This document shows, piece by piece, positions 8,061 to 17,222 of a DNA stretch of 64,000 nucleotides. A program made the translations under genes and the position numbers. The DNA comes from Colwellia psychrerythraea 34H (GTDB lineage: Bacteria; Pseudomonadota; Gammaproteobacteria; Enterobacterales; Alteromonadaceae): positions 1,178,001 through 1,242,000 of the forward strand of contig NC_003910.7 of assembly GCF_000012325.1 (NCBI RefSeq), read 5' to 3'. The notes beneath the pieces were generated by a model. The model ran no database searches and was not told where the DNA came from. It worked only from the letters and a program-made list of their open reading frames with translations. Each line of letters begins with the position of its first letter. The first letter of the stretch is position 1.

Positions 8061-8945
8061 CTAGCTATGCTTTTGTTGTAGAAATGATCTTGTTTGATCT
8101 ATTTCTGCACACAAATCTTTTAATGCCGTTAAGCTACGTAATGTCATTCGATGCATAGCATCGGCATCAGGCTGTAGTATTTGTTTATTAGCTACGGCTG
8201 GTATTATTGACCAATCTTGCCAGTTAAAGGCTTCGCGCTCTTTTTGATTTACTGATAATGGTTGGATAATAAGTTCCACTGACGCGGGTAGTACTTGCTC
8301 AATACTAATTTGAGGGTAGGGAGTGATCACATGCTCAAATGGGTTTTTTACTTTGCATATGTTCAAGAACTGCTGAGGCCAGCTTCCTTTTGCAACCGTT
8401 GTTAAAGGTCTAGACCAAAGCTCGTAAAAACCAGTTATCTCTGTTTTATGTTGGTATTGCTGCTTTATTTTTATTAACGCTTGTTCAAACTTTGTTGCTA
8501 CTTCTTCACCCCGTGTCGTGTGACCAGTAATTTTAGCAAAGCTGCGTACTTCGTTTGCTATGTCTTCAAACGTGTGCGGTTGGGAGTATATGATGTTGAA
8601 ACCAAGTTGCTCTAATCGCGCTAAGTCATCACTTGGATTGCCACTTTTCCAAGCAATAATTAAGTCAGGCTGTAGTTCAATCACTCGTTCTAGTTGTAAA
8701 CGTACATAATTACCAATTCTCGGTATTTTCTTAGCTGCTTCGGGATAATCAGCAAATGATGTTGTACCAATAATTTGCTCGCCGGCGCCAACATCATAAA
8801 GCATTTCAACAATATGAGGGGCAAGGGCGATAATGGTGGGTTTACTTTTTTCTTTAGTTAATTTTTTATCAGTTTCTTTATTCTGTTCAGCATACGATGC
8901 GCTTGAAATAAAGAGTAAAATAAAAAGTAGAGAGATTAATTTCAT
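8061..8945 (-). CDS. btuF: Periplasmic cobalamin-binding protein BtuF
   Basis: The 294-residue protein starts with a signal peptide (MKLISLLFILLFISSASYAEQ). It then shows the class III solute-binding fold: an N-terminal lobe with IIALAPHIVEMLYDVGAGEQIIGTT, LQPDLIIAW and a long linking helix around residue 150, and a C-terminal lobe ending in a helix. This matches BtuF, which hands B12 from the outer-membrane receptor to BtuCD. Its position after cobO and just upstream of the btuB riboswitch agrees. It is probably transcribed from the btuD promoter as the last gene of btuD-btuC-cobO-btuF. There is an 81-base gap after cobO with a GAGCTAAC/GTTAGCTC hairpin (8976-9000) but no U-run. Confidence 0.9.
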   Translation of the reverse strand: MKLISLLFILLFISSASYAEQNKETDKKLTKEKSKPTIIALAPHIVEMLYDVGAGEQIIGTTSFADYPEAAKKIPRIGNYVRLQLERVIELQPDLIIAWKSGNPSDDLARLEQLGFNIIYSQPHTFEDIANEVRSFAKITGHTTRGEEVATKFEQALIKIKQQYQHKTEITGFYELWSRPLTTVAKGSWPQQFLNICKVKNPFEHVITPYPQISIEQVLPASVELIIQPLSVNQKEREAFNWQDWSIIPAVANKQILQPDADAMHRMTLRSLTALKDLCAEIDQTRSFLQQKHS

Positions 8946-9026
8946 TAGGTTGTTTCTATGTGGTCATCAATTATTGAGCTAACTCATAAAACGTTAGCTC
9001 TTAGTTAATTCAAAAGGGAACAGTCG

Positions 9027-9644
9027 TTACCAATCGATACCTTTTTGCGCTTTTATACCGTTATCAAAAGCATGTTTGATAGATTGTACTTCGCTAACCG
9101 TATCGGCAAGTTCTATAATGGCGCGATGACATGCGCGGCCAGTAATAATGACATGTTGATGTTTAGGACGGTTGTTTAATGTTTCAATTACGTCATCTAA
9201 ATCGAGGTATTTATACGACAGCATGTAGGTCATTTCATCGAGTAAAACCACATCAAGATTTGTATCGCTGAGTAACTCTTTACATTTAATCCATACTTGT
9301 TTCGCAGCGGCGATGTCTTTTTCTTTGTCTTGAGTATTCCAAGTAAAACCTGTACCCATGACACTAAATTTTACACCAGCATTTTCAAGTAATTGTCGCT
9401 CGCCACAAGCCCATGTACCTTTAATGAATTGGGCTACTGCAGCATTAAGACCATGGCCAACCGCACGGGCAACCGTACCAAAACCAGAGGTGCTTTTTCC
9501 TTTCCCATTACCTGTTATTACAATAAGTAAACCGCGCTCATCCGTTGCATTATCAATGCGAGAATCAACTTTCTCTTTTAACTTTTGCATTCTTTGTTTG
9601 TGGTTATCAGCAATGTTGCTGTCAGTTGTTTTTTTATCAGTCAT
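9027..9644 (-). CDS. cobO: Corrinoid (ATP:cob(I)alamin) adenosyltransferase, CobO/BtuR type
   Basis: The 205-residue cytosolic enzyme adenosylates cob(I)alamin to form the coenzyme. The modified P-loop GNGKGKST (residues 45-52) and downstream GFGTVARAVGHG and LLDEMTYMLSY (Walker B-like) are the CobA/CobO/BtuR signature; length equals the family norm (E. coli BtuR 196). ATG 9644 has GGAG 9 bases upstream. It sits between the permease and binding-protein genes, so import and activation of B12 are coexpressed. The gene order supports scavenging rather than de novo synthesis, since no corrin-ring genes are in the window. Confidence 0.93.
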   Translation of the reverse strand: MTDKKTTDSNIADNHKQRMQKLKEKVDSRIDNATDERGLLIVITGNGKGKSTSGFGTVARAVGHGLNAAVAQFIKGTWACGERQLLENAGVKFSVMGTGFTWNTQDKEKDIAAAKQVWIKCKELLSDTNLDVVLLDEMTYMLSYKYLDLDDVIETLNNRPKHQHVIITGRACHRAIIELADTVSEVQSIKHAFDNGIKAQKGIDW

Positions 9645-9700
9645 AGGGTTATCTCCACTGTGCTAATTTATTAAAGATTAGTTTGTTAAACATAAGTTGA

Positions 9701-10687
9701 TTAAGTTGTCGCTCTCGAGCGATACATGATAAATAAGAAAAATATGCTACCTAGTGCTGAGGTAATAATACCAATAGGGATCTCGGCATGAGGTAGTGAT
9801 GATCGGGCAATTACATCGACCCAGATAAGAAATATAGCGCCGATTAACGCACTGCCAATAATTAATTTTAGCGTTGTTACGCCAATGAGTTGCCTAACAA
9901 TATGAGGGATCATCAAACCAACAAAGCCAATACCTCCACAATAAGCCACTATAGTCGCGGTAAGTGCAGCACAAATACCTAACATCAGTAAACGTAACTT
10001 ATCTACATCAACGCCCAAACTAGCAGCACTTTCATCGCCTAATAATAGCGCGTCAATTTGTCTATGTAGTGCAAATACGGTGATCATTGCGATTAATAAA
10101 ATACTGGCAATGACATAGAAGTTACTCATTTCAACGCGCGCTAAACTGCCCATTAACCAAAAAATGACACGATTGGTGGCAAAAGGTTCGCCAAAATAGA
10201 GAATGAATTGGGTTATTGATGCAAGCATGAATGATACGGCTACACCAGCGAGTAATAACTGCTCCATACGTTGGAGTACCTTAGCAATGAATACCACTAT
10301 GATGACTGAAAAGAGTGCTCCGAGAAATGCCGCTAGTGGTAGCGCAATAGTGAGATTATCGGCCAAGGAAATATTCGCGATTGTTGCACCTAAACCAGCA
10401 CCAGAAACAATCCCGAAAAGATAAGGGTCGGCGAGGGGATTACGCGTAGTGTTTTGTAAAATAGCACCGGCTATAGCTAAGCCCATTCCTGCAACTAGCG
10501 CAACTAATACCCTTGGAATACGTACTTGCCAAATAACAATGTTCGCTATTTGGTTTTGGCAAGATCCTACTAAGCAGGCCATCAACTGAGATGAATCGAT
10601 GTCGGCAGGGCCAAATGTTATGGCTGCGAGTGCAGATAGAATGACTAGTATCGCTAATGCGAATAAACTAGTTGATACTTTATTCAC
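9701..10687 (-). CDS. btuC: Cobalamin ABC transporter permease BtuC (FecCD family)
   Basis: The 328-residue integral membrane protein has about ten hydrophobic segments and the FecCD family signature (WQVRIPRVLVALVAGMGLAIAGAILQNTTRNPLADPYLFGIVSGAGLG). Other family marks are SLGVDVDKLR and GLMIPHIVRQLIG, which contacts the ATPase. The length matches E. coli BtuC (326). It starts with GTG and overlaps the end of the ATPase gene by 8 bases, so translation is coupled. It works with BtuD and BtuF to import B12 across the inner membrane; the substrate assignment rests on the two riboswitches, cobO and btuB. Confidence 0.92.
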   Translation of the reverse strand: MNKVSTSLFALAILVILSALAAITFGPADIDSSQLMACLVGSCQNQIANIVIWQVRIPRVLVALVAGMGLAIAGAILQNTTRNPLADPYLFGIVSGAGLGATIANISLADNLTIALPLAAFLGALFSVIIVVFIAKVLQRMEQLLLAGVAVSFMLASITQFILYFGEPFATNRVIFWLMGSLARVEMSNFYVIASILLIAMITVFALHRQIDALLLGDESAASLGVDVDKLRLLMLGICAALTATIVAYCGGIGFVGLMIPHIVRQLIGVTTLKLIIGSALIGAIFLIWVDVIARSSLPHAEIPIGIITSALGSIFFLFIMYRSRATT

Positions 10688-11510
10688 TTAAAGGCTCCGA
10701 AATGGCGCTGTATTGCATGCTGTTTTCTTCAAGATAAAAAGAGACTTGAGTGGCACCAGTGATAACATCAACATTCTGCTGACAGGGTAAGCCAAAAATT
10801 CTGCTTAGTTGCTCTGGAGCCAAAACTTCTTTAGGGGAACCATCGCAAATTAATTGGCCTTTATCTAATAGCAACAATCGCTGGCAGTATAAACTGGCTA
10901 AATTGAGATCATGTACTGTCATAATCACGGTAATATTGAGCTTATTTACTAACTGTAATACTTGATGCTGGTAATAAACATCAAGGTGATTGGTCGGCTC
11001 ATCAAGAATTAATATTTGGCTAGCCTGTACCAGTGCTCGAGCAATTAATACGCGTTGCTGTTCACCGCCAGAGAGTTGATTAAATAGACTCTCTAGGGCG
11101 TGACTTAATCCTACTTTACTTAGGGCTAATTCAATCTGAGACTTATCATAATCACTATCGAGTGAAAACAAACTTTTGTGCGGTAATAGACCCATTTTCA
11201 TCACGTCTTGTACTGATAAAGCAAAGATAGAGTCATTTTTTTGCATAACTAAAGCGAAGTGTTGAGCAATTTCTTTAGCACTGAATTGTGTTATAAGACG
11301 ATTTTTAAGATGTACACAGCCGCTAACGTTTGCACTGGCAAGAATATTGGCTTGGTTGATTATACAACGTAATAAGCTGGTTTTACCTGCACCATTAGGG
11401 CCAATAATACCGATCACTTCACCTTTGCGGACAGTAAAATTAATGTCTTGCAAGATCGTTTTATTTAGAACTTTCCAGCTGAGCCCAGAGATATTTAGCA
11501 GAGTAGACAT
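10680..11510 (-). CDS. btuD: Cobalamin ABC transporter ATP-binding protein BtuD
   Basis: With the ATG at 11510 the protein has 276 residues. Walker A is GPNGAGKT (37-44), the ABC signature LSGGEQQR (146-153), Walker B LILDEP (167-172) and the switch histidine H200. A longer frame from GTG 11534 adds MRENTSLI but its start lies in the riboswitch expression platform and it lacks a ribosome binding site, so I prefer the ATG. First gene of the btuD-btuC-cobO-btuF unit, directly behind a cobalamin riboswitch. Family members also import siderophores, but the context points to B12. Confidence 0.9.
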   Translation of the reverse strand: MSTLLNISGLSWKVLNKTILQDINFTVRKGEVIGIIGPNGAGKTSLLRCIINQANILASANVSGCVHLKNRLITQFSAKEIAQHFALVMQKNDSIFALSVQDVMKMGLLPHKSLFSLDSDYDKSQIELALSKVGLSHALESLFNQLSGGEQQRVLIARALVQASQILILDEPTNHLDVYYQHQVLQLVNKLNITVIMTVHDLNLASLYCQRLLLLDKGQLICDGSPKEVLAPEQLSRIFGLPCQQNVDVITGATQVSFYLEENSMQYSAISEPLSE

Positions 11511-11544
11511 AATTAGACTCGTGTTTTCCCGCACGGTAATAAGT

Positions 11545-11680
11545 ATAGTTTTGTTCGTTAGCTATCTGACTTTGATTTAATATTTATTGTAAAAATAAAC
11601 ATCAGTTCATTCACAGTTGCGGGTACAGCGATGGATTTACACCATCTTCGATAACACAATAAAACCTTTGAGAACGAATT
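11545..11680 (-). ncRNA. Cobalamin riboswitch upstream of btuD
   Basis: On the minus strand the core reads ATGGTGTAAATCCATCGCTG then TACCCGCAACTGTG, followed 50 bases later by a B12 box AAAGTCAGATAGCTAACG (complement of 11556-11573). This is the compact cobalamin riboswitch form with a short peripheral region. Just downstream, GTGCGGG (near 11528-11534) is complementary to CCCGCA of the core and lies before the btuD start, so it may take part in the switch. Limits are approximate. Confidence 0.82.
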
Positions 11681-11957
11681 CTATCTTGAATCAGAATCAT
11701 TAGCAAACTTTAGATGTTTAGATGGCTATTAGTTATGCTTGCCTATATTTATAATTAGGAGGGCCTTTGATATTCTTAGATACACTTTTCATTATTTATA
11801 CCTAATGAAAATACAAATTATTTTCACTTAAAATATAAACAGTTAGTAACATTAATTCTTCTTAATAATTCGATAAATTCTTATCCATCTACTACGCTTT
11901 AAGGCAACTGATTTTCAGTATTCTCAATATGTTCTCAAAATATTAAAGAGGTATAAA

Positions 11958-12443
11958 ATGAAAGGTAATCCAAAAGTTATAGCAAGTCTAAATGGCTTAT
12001 TACATAACGAGTTAGCCGCAATTGATCAGTATTTTATTCATTCTCGAATGTATCAAGATTGGGGACTAGATAAACTTTTTGACCAACTTGATCATGAAAT
12101 GCAAGAAGAAATTACTCATGCAGATGCTTTGATAAAGCGGATTTTATTTCTTGAAGGCATTCCTAACTTAGCCGACCGCCGAGATTTAATTATAGGTGAC
12201 GATGTTCCTAGCATGCTCACTAATGACTTAACACTTGAAATGGAAGTTGTCGCTGCATTAAAAGCCTCTATTACCTTGTGTGAAAGCGAAGGGGACTTTC
12301 AAAGTAGAGAGATGTTAGAAAAACTACTGGAAGATACCGAAGAGGATCATGTTTACTGGCTTGAAAAGCAGCTTGGACTCATTAATAAAATAGGGCTGCA
12401 AAATTACATCCAATCTCATATGGGTCAGCATTTACCGGGTTAA
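11958..12443 (+). CDS. bfr: Bacterioferritin, ferroxidase-competent subunit
   Basis: The 161 residues align end to end with E. coli Bfr (158). Ferroxidase residues are present: E18, E51, H54, E94, and E/H in the EDTEEDH segment (one residue inserted relative to E. coli). Position 52, methionine in E. coli where it ligates heme, is isoleucine. So this subunit can oxidise iron but probably cannot bind heme by the normal ligand. A good ribosome binding site (AGAGG) precedes ATG 11958. A second bfr gene follows after 9 bases; the two are one operon and probably form mixed 24-mers for iron storage. Confidence 0.93.
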   Translation: MKGNPKVIASLNGLLHNELAAIDQYFIHSRMYQDWGLDKLFDQLDHEMQEEITHADALIKRILFLEGIPNLADRRDLIIGDDVPSMLTNDLTLEMEVVAALKASITLCESEGDFQSREMLEKLLEDTEEDHVYWLEKQLGLINKIGLQNYIQSHMGQHLPG

Positions 12444-12452
12444 GGGGTTGTC

Positions 12453-12920
12453 ATGAAAGGTAATAAACAAGTTATTGCGTTATTAAATAGTGCGTTGGCA
12501 ATTGAACTCATCGCGATTAATCAATATTTTTTGCATGCACGCATGTATAAAAATTGGGGCTTAGAAAAGCTCAATAAAGCAGATTATAAAATATCCATTG
12601 AGAAAATGAAGCAAGCAGATGATCTTATTGAACGTATATTATTTTTAGAAGGCCTGCCAAACTTACAAGATTTAGGCCGCTTACATATTGGTGAACATAC
12701 GACAGAGATGCTGCAATCAAATATGGATTTAGAGTATGCCTCTCGTCAGGCTTTACAAACATTAATTGTAGAAAGTGAGAAAGTGCAAGATTATATCAGT
12801 AGAGACTTAGCTGAAGACTTACTGGAAAATGTAGAAGAGCAAATTGATTGGATTGAATCGCAACAATACATAATTGATCATGCAGGTATCGAGAATTACT
12901 TACAATCCATGATGAGTTAA
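12453..12920 (+). CDS. bfr: Bacterioferritin, heme-binding subunit lacking ferroxidase residues
   Basis: The 155-residue protein aligns with E. coli Bfr and retains the heme ligand M52, E18 and E94. But position 51 is lysine instead of glutamate, 54 is glutamine instead of histidine, and the ligand histidine near 130 is glutamine (VEEQ). The dinuclear iron site is therefore broken. It complements the upstream subunit, which has the iron site but no M52. Paired subunits of this kind are known in other proteobacteria. It begins 9 bases after the first bfr stop; GGGG before ATG acts as ribosome binding site. Confidence 0.93.
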   Translation: MKGNKQVIALLNSALAIELIAINQYFLHARMYKNWGLEKLNKADYKISIEKMKQADDLIERILFLEGLPNLQDLGRLHIGEHTTEMLQSNMDLEYASRQALQTLIVESEKVQDYISRDLAEDLLENVEEQIDWIESQQYIIDHAGIENYLQSMMS

Positions 12921-12991
12921 TTTTTTATGTTATTTGAATATGCGAGGTGCAGCTTTAACGTTAGCTAATTATTTTATCCGTTAAATAGGAT

Positions 12992-13186
12992 TTAAGCGAC
13001 CTGTGGCTGTGCCTCAGCAATTTGTATTAACTTTCTGTTGAGTACGCGTTTAGTACATTGACAACATTTACCACATTGCGATCCTACATTAAGCTCTTGG
13101 GTTAACCCTTTCATAGTTTCTACGCCATTATCAATAGCGGATTCTATCTGGGTATCGGTAACACCATGGCAAATACAAACGTACAT
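12992..13186 (-). CDS. bfd: Bacterioferritin-associated ferredoxin Bfd
   Basis: This 64-residue [2Fe-2S] protein has cysteines C4 and C6 (MYVCICHGVTD) and C38 and C41 (GSQCGKC), the BFD Fer2-like pattern, and matches E. coli Bfd in length (64). Bfd reduces the ferric core of bacterioferritin so that iron is released, by docking at the heme-binding site between subunits. It converges on the two bfr genes. A Fur-like box at 13243-13261, about 57 bases upstream, suggests induction under iron starvation, opposite to the bfr operon. That is the usual arrangement. Confidence 0.93.
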   Translation of the reverse strand: MYVCICHGVTDTQIESAIDNGVETMKGLTQELNVGSQCGKCCQCTKRVLNRKLIQIAEAQPQVA

Positions 13187-13242
13187 AGAAAAACTCTCGA
13201 CTCAAAAAATATTGCTTAATTAATGATGCATATAGTAACCTT

Positions 13243-13261
13243 AATGATAACAATTATCAAT
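13243..13261. promoter_or_regulatory. Fur-like box upstream of bfd
   Basis: AATGATAACAATTATCAAT is a near-palindrome resembling the 19-bp Fur consensus (GATAAT hexamer array). It lies 57 bases before the bfd start, a position suitable for repression. Inferred by pattern only. Confidence 0.6.
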
Positions 13262-13442
13262 AAGATTGTTTCGTAATGAAATTAATAAGTTAGTCTTTTT
13301 GTGTTAAATCAAAGAGAGTTTTCTATAAAGTTTTTCTCAACCAGGGACGTTAATAACTCATTTTGAATGAAAGTCAGGTTCTCTATCTGCTTTAATTTTT
13401 ATGTATCGGGAATATTTCCGAGTTTAGCTTTAAAATGAGAAC

Positions 13443-13470
13443 AAAAAAAGGAGCTGAAGCTCCTTTTTTT
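13443..13470 (-). terminator. Terminator of the M13 peptidase gene
   Basis: AAAAAAAGGAGCTGAAGCTCCTTTTTTT: a GGAGCT/AGCTCC hairpin with a U-run, 36 bases after the stop of the minus-strand gene. It is symmetric enough to work in both directions. Confidence 0.85.
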
Positions 13471-13505
13471 AATTGTTATTTCTTATCGTTATATTCGTAA
13501 ACTAA

Positions 13506-15569
13506 TTACCAAATTTTAACGCGTTTTTCTGGTGCTATATACATAGCATCCCCTTCTTTAACATCAAATGCTTCATAAAATTCATTGATGTTTGAAAGAG
13601 AGCCAAGTGCACGGAATTCAGCAGGTGAATGTGGGTCAGTCGCTACACGATTACGTGCAGACTTCTCTACAATTTTTGCGCGCCAAATTTGAGCATAACC
13701 CATAAAGAAACGTTGATCGCCGGTTAAACCATCAATGATAGGTGCTTCTTTACCGTTCAATGATGCTTTATAGGCTCTATACGCGATAGTTACACCCGAT
13801 AAATCGCCAATGTTTTCACCTAAAGTCAATTTACCATTTACAGCTAAGTCGTCAAAAACGTGATATGCATCATACTGTTCAACTAAGGCTTTAGTACGGT
13901 TAGCAAACTCAGCTAAATCTTGCTCAGTCCACCAATTTCTAAGGTTGCCTTCGGCGTCATATTTACTACCTTGATCATCAAAACCATGGCCCATCTCATG
14001 CCCAATTACTGCACCGATGCCGCCGTAGTTAACAGCGCTATCAGCTTTCATATTAAAAAATGGCGCTTGTAATATAGCTGCAGGGAAAACGATTTCGTTT
14101 ACCGTTGGGTTGTAGTAAGCATTAACTGTTTGCGGTGTCATGCCCCATTCCCATTTTTGAATTGGACCACCAAGTTTTGAAACTTCTTTATCATGAGATA
14201 AGCGTGAAGAACGTAGAATATTACCCACTAAATCGTCAGCGTCGATGCTAAGTCCAGAGTAATCTTCCCATCTATCAGGGTAACCAATTTTAGGCGTGAA
14301 AGCGGCTAACTTAACATGGGCTGCTTTTTTGGTATCTGCTGACATCCATTCAAGATCATCAATGCTATTGCCATAAGAGGTACGTAAATTTTCAACTAAC
14401 TCGCTCATGCGTGCTTTAGCTTGTGGAGTAAAGTGGCGAGTAACATATACTTTGCCAATGACTTCACCTAAATTTGAGTTAACGACACTAACGCCACGTT
14501 TCCATTGTGGTCGTTGCTCTTGTCTACCACTTAATTGTTTAGAGTAAAAATCAAAGTTTTCGTTATCAATATCAGTACTTAAGTAACTAGCGAAATTACT
14601 TAAGCTGTGGAAATTCAAATAGGTTTTCCAATCTTCTAACGAAGTTTCGGCAAATATGCCACCGAAACCAGCAACAAAATCTGGTTGGTTGATAATAATA
14701 TCTTTTTGAGAGGCAACACCTTGCGCAGCTAAATAAGCTGACCAATCAAAAGCATCTGTTAATTCATTTAACTTATTAACAGCAAACTTGTTGTAGCGTT
14801 TTTCACTGTCGCGACTTTGAACTTGGGTCCAGTGAAATTTAGCTAACTTTGTCTCTAGTGACATGATAGTTTCAGCGGCTTCTTTACCATTAGCAAGACC
14901 AGCTAGTTTGAACATGTTTTCAATGTGGGCAATATAACCAGCACGTAAAGCGATAAAACGTTCTGTTTCATTAAAATAGTAGTCTTTATCAGGTAGACCT
15001 AGGCCACTTTGCCAGATGTGAGTGGCATAGCTGCTAGAGTCTTTAGCATCAACACTAATGTAAAAAGCTAAAGGGCTGCCTACACCTACGGCTTGATATT
15101 TACCAAAAAAAGTCGCTAATTCTGATTTGTCATTAATATTGTTAATAGCATCAAAAACAGGTTGAATTGGTTTAACACCTAAATTATTACGTTTTTCCGT
15201 GTTCATGTATGAGCGAAAAATATCAGCTACTTTTTGTTCATCGCTACCTTTAGCTAAGTTATCTTCTGCAGCAAGCTCTTCTATGATTGCTTTAACATCA
15301 TCATCGGCTTGATCGCGAAGATCATAGAATGAACCAATAGCCGTTTTATCACCTGGAATTTCGTGGCTTTTTAGCCAGTTACCATTTACATAACGATAGA
15401 AATTATCTTGTGGACGAACGCTGGTGTCTAAATTAGCTTTTTCGATGCCTGAAGCCAGTGCCGTTTTTTGAGTCACTAATGGTGCGTTATTGCTACTATC
15501 AGCTTGAGTAGTACAACCGCTCATTAGTAATAATGATGAGCAAATTGCACTAGTAATAATTGCTTTCAT
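13506..15569 (-). CDS. M13 family zinc metallopeptidase lipoprotein (PepO/neprilysin type)
   Basis: The 687-residue enzyme has a lipoprotein signal (AICSSLLLMSGC), so it is anchored in the envelope. The N-terminal Peptidase_M13_N region begins NFYRYVNGNWLKSHEIPGDK. Near residue 524 lies HEMGH within VIGHEMGHGFDDQGSKYD, and the third zinc ligand motif ENIGDLSG follows; canonical members have ENIADLGG-like sequence. NAYYNPTVNEIVFPAAILQ is the substrate-binding stretch and the protein ends in the family's aromatic C-terminus (VKIW). It probably degrades periplasmic oligopeptides. It is monocistronic, with a terminator downstream. Confidence 0.92.
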   Translation of the reverse strand: MKAIITSAICSSLLLMSGCTTQADSSNNAPLVTQKTALASGIEKANLDTSVRPQDNFYRYVNGNWLKSHEIPGDKTAIGSFYDLRDQADDDVKAIIEELAAEDNLAKGSDEQKVADIFRSYMNTEKRNNLGVKPIQPVFDAINNINDKSELATFFGKYQAVGVGSPLAFYISVDAKDSSSYATHIWQSGLGLPDKDYYFNETERFIALRAGYIAHIENMFKLAGLANGKEAAETIMSLETKLAKFHWTQVQSRDSEKRYNKFAVNKLNELTDAFDWSAYLAAQGVASQKDIIINQPDFVAGFGGIFAETSLEDWKTYLNFHSLSNFASYLSTDIDNENFDFYSKQLSGRQEQRPQWKRGVSVVNSNLGEVIGKVYVTRHFTPQAKARMSELVENLRTSYGNSIDDLEWMSADTKKAAHVKLAAFTPKIGYPDRWEDYSGLSIDADDLVGNILRSSRLSHDKEVSKLGGPIQKWEWGMTPQTVNAYYNPTVNEIVFPAAILQAPFFNMKADSAVNYGGIGAVIGHEMGHGFDDQGSKYDAEGNLRNWWTEQDLAEFANRTKALVEQYDAYHVFDDLAVNGKLTLGENIGDLSGVTIAYRAYKASLNGKEAPIIDGLTGDQRFFMGYAQIWRAKIVEKSARNRVATDPHSPAEFRALGSLSNINEFYEAFDVKEGDAMYIAPEKRVKIW

Positions 15570-15905
15570 GAAAAGTCCTTATTTATAAGTCATAGAATGT
15601 GTTTAAGTGCGCACAATATAAATCGTATTTTAATTTTTTTAATTATTTATACTTTTAATTTGTTTGCTATAACATGCTTTATGCGCACGATTTCTCGATT
15701 CTACGGGGAATTTTTAAGGATTTCCAGCAAGTGAAACATCATTTTACATATTTGTTTTATTTGGAAAAATAGCCAGAATTCATGATGAAAGCGCTATTGA
15801 ATGTAAGTCGTTGGTTTTGTTTGGTTAACAGGCTTGCAACATTGAGTTAACAAGCCTTATTGGAACTAATATTGATGTTCACAACATTAGTTAACGGCTA
15901 ACTCA
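15570..15905. other. Intergenic region, M13 peptidase to thrE-like gene
   Basis: No gene was seen in this 336-base stretch. It holds the promoter region of the M13 peptidase gene and the 3' region of the ThrE-like gene. An AGGCTTG/CAAGCCT inverted repeat at 15830-15857 could end transcription weakly but has no U-run on either strand. Confidence 0.5.
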
Positions 15906-17132
15906 TTATAAGTTTTTACCGTGGGGCAATACTGCGTTGGAGAATATTATACCTGCGACCAGAGACATAAATATTAAAAATGTTTGTGAGCCTAAATCGG
16001 GTACATTTAGCATATTTTGACCTGATACTGCGCTGTTTAAACCAATATATACTTTTGAACCCGGCACAAGCACAACTAAACCAAGCAGTCTTACAATGCT
16101 AGAAGGTAGGTTCATCAGTCGAGAGAATAAGTTGCTATATAAGCCAAGTGCAAAAGCGCCAACGAATGCACCTAGCGCCACGCCTAAATATTCGGTAGCC
16201 CATATGCTGACACCAAAAGCAATATAACCAGCAATCATACCCCAAGGTGCATCTTTTAATCGGACTTTAAAAAGAATAACTAAGCTTACTGATAACGTGG
16301 TTACCGCTAACCAAGAAGTCCAAACAGGCATTGTTTCAGGGGGCAGGAATATTGCGGTTCCCCACATTAAGTTACCTAAAGCCATACCCAATACCGCGCC
16401 GAAATAAAGCTTAAACAGCACCATTATACTGTCCATGATGCGTGCTGTACCAGACATTAAATGTCGAGCGGCAAGTTCAGATAAACCGACCGTTAAAGAC
16501 AAACCTGGAATAAAAACAATGATGCTAGATAGAATAACCATAGGAATATTAATACTAGGGTCAATCATAGAAATTGCGGAGGCTAATAGCGATGCCGTGA
16601 GCGCTGCCATAGGCTCGAGTAAATCTGACATGCGCCGTGAACGTTCTGACCAAAGTACAAAGGCAAAGGTAACCCAACCTAAAATAGTTGACCAAAAGAC
16701 ATCGTGCCAGCTGGTATGCATTAACATGGCGAAAGCGCCACTTGATGCACCAAAAGCTAAAAAAGATAACAGTGTGCCGTAAGGCGCTGGTTTATTTTTT
16801 ACCTCGGCTAAACGCTCGATCGCTTCTTCGAGCGTGCGTTGGCCATCAATTAACTCATCAACGAGTTCATCAATACGTGCTAAAGAGCCAAGATCAATAT
16901 CGCCAGGGCTCACTCGAACTAAGTGATTATATTGTTGATCATCTTCATCATCAGATAAGATGAATGTTAATGCGGTAGGCGTGATGATAAAAGAAGCTCG
17001 AAGTTCGAGAAACTTAGCAATAGATAATAAGTTGTCTTCTAGGCGATAAGCCGTAGAACCCAGCTTATGTAAAGCTTTGCCTAATTTGATGATAAAACGG
17101 CGTTTTTGGTAAAAATTATCGGTTTTCTGCAT
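15906..17132 (-). CDS. Threonine/serine exporter family protein (ThrE)
   Basis: The start is placed at ATG 17132 (MQKTDNFYQKRRFIIKLGKALHKLG), giving 408 residues; the longer frame to 17321 would overlap the divergent small gene at 17223 and has an atypical polar extension. The N-terminal soluble ThrE domain (GSTAYRLEDNLLSIAKFLEL to about residue 120) is followed by an amphipathic region and about ten membrane segments forming the ThrE plus ThrE_2 modules in one chain. The family exports L-threonine and L-serine using the proton motive force in Corynebacterium; the substrate here is not proven. Confidence 0.87.
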   Translation of the reverse strand: MQKTDNFYQKRRFIIKLGKALHKLGSTAYRLEDNLLSIAKFLELRASFIITPTALTFILSDDEDDQQYNHLVRVSPGDIDLGSLARIDELVDELIDGQRTLEEAIERLAEVKNKPAPYGTLLSFLAFGASSGAFAMLMHTSWHDVFWSTILGWVTFAFVLWSERSRRMSDLLEPMAALTASLLASAISMIDPSINIPMVILSSIIVFIPGLSLTVGLSELAARHLMSGTARIMDSIMVLFKLYFGAVLGMALGNLMWGTAIFLPPETMPVWTSWLAVTTLSVSLVILFKVRLKDAPWGMIAGYIAFGVSIWATEYLGVALGAFVGAFALGLYSNLFSRLMNLPSSIVRLLGLVVLVPGSKVYIGLNSAVSGQNMLNVPDLGSQTFLIFMSLVAGIIFSNAVLPHGKNL

Positions 17133-17222
17133 TGCGATATAAAATGGTAAGTTGCACTGTTCGCTATGGTAATCGATTTTACTAAAACTGGGTATAAAAA
17201 AATAACGAGAAGAGAGATAAAA

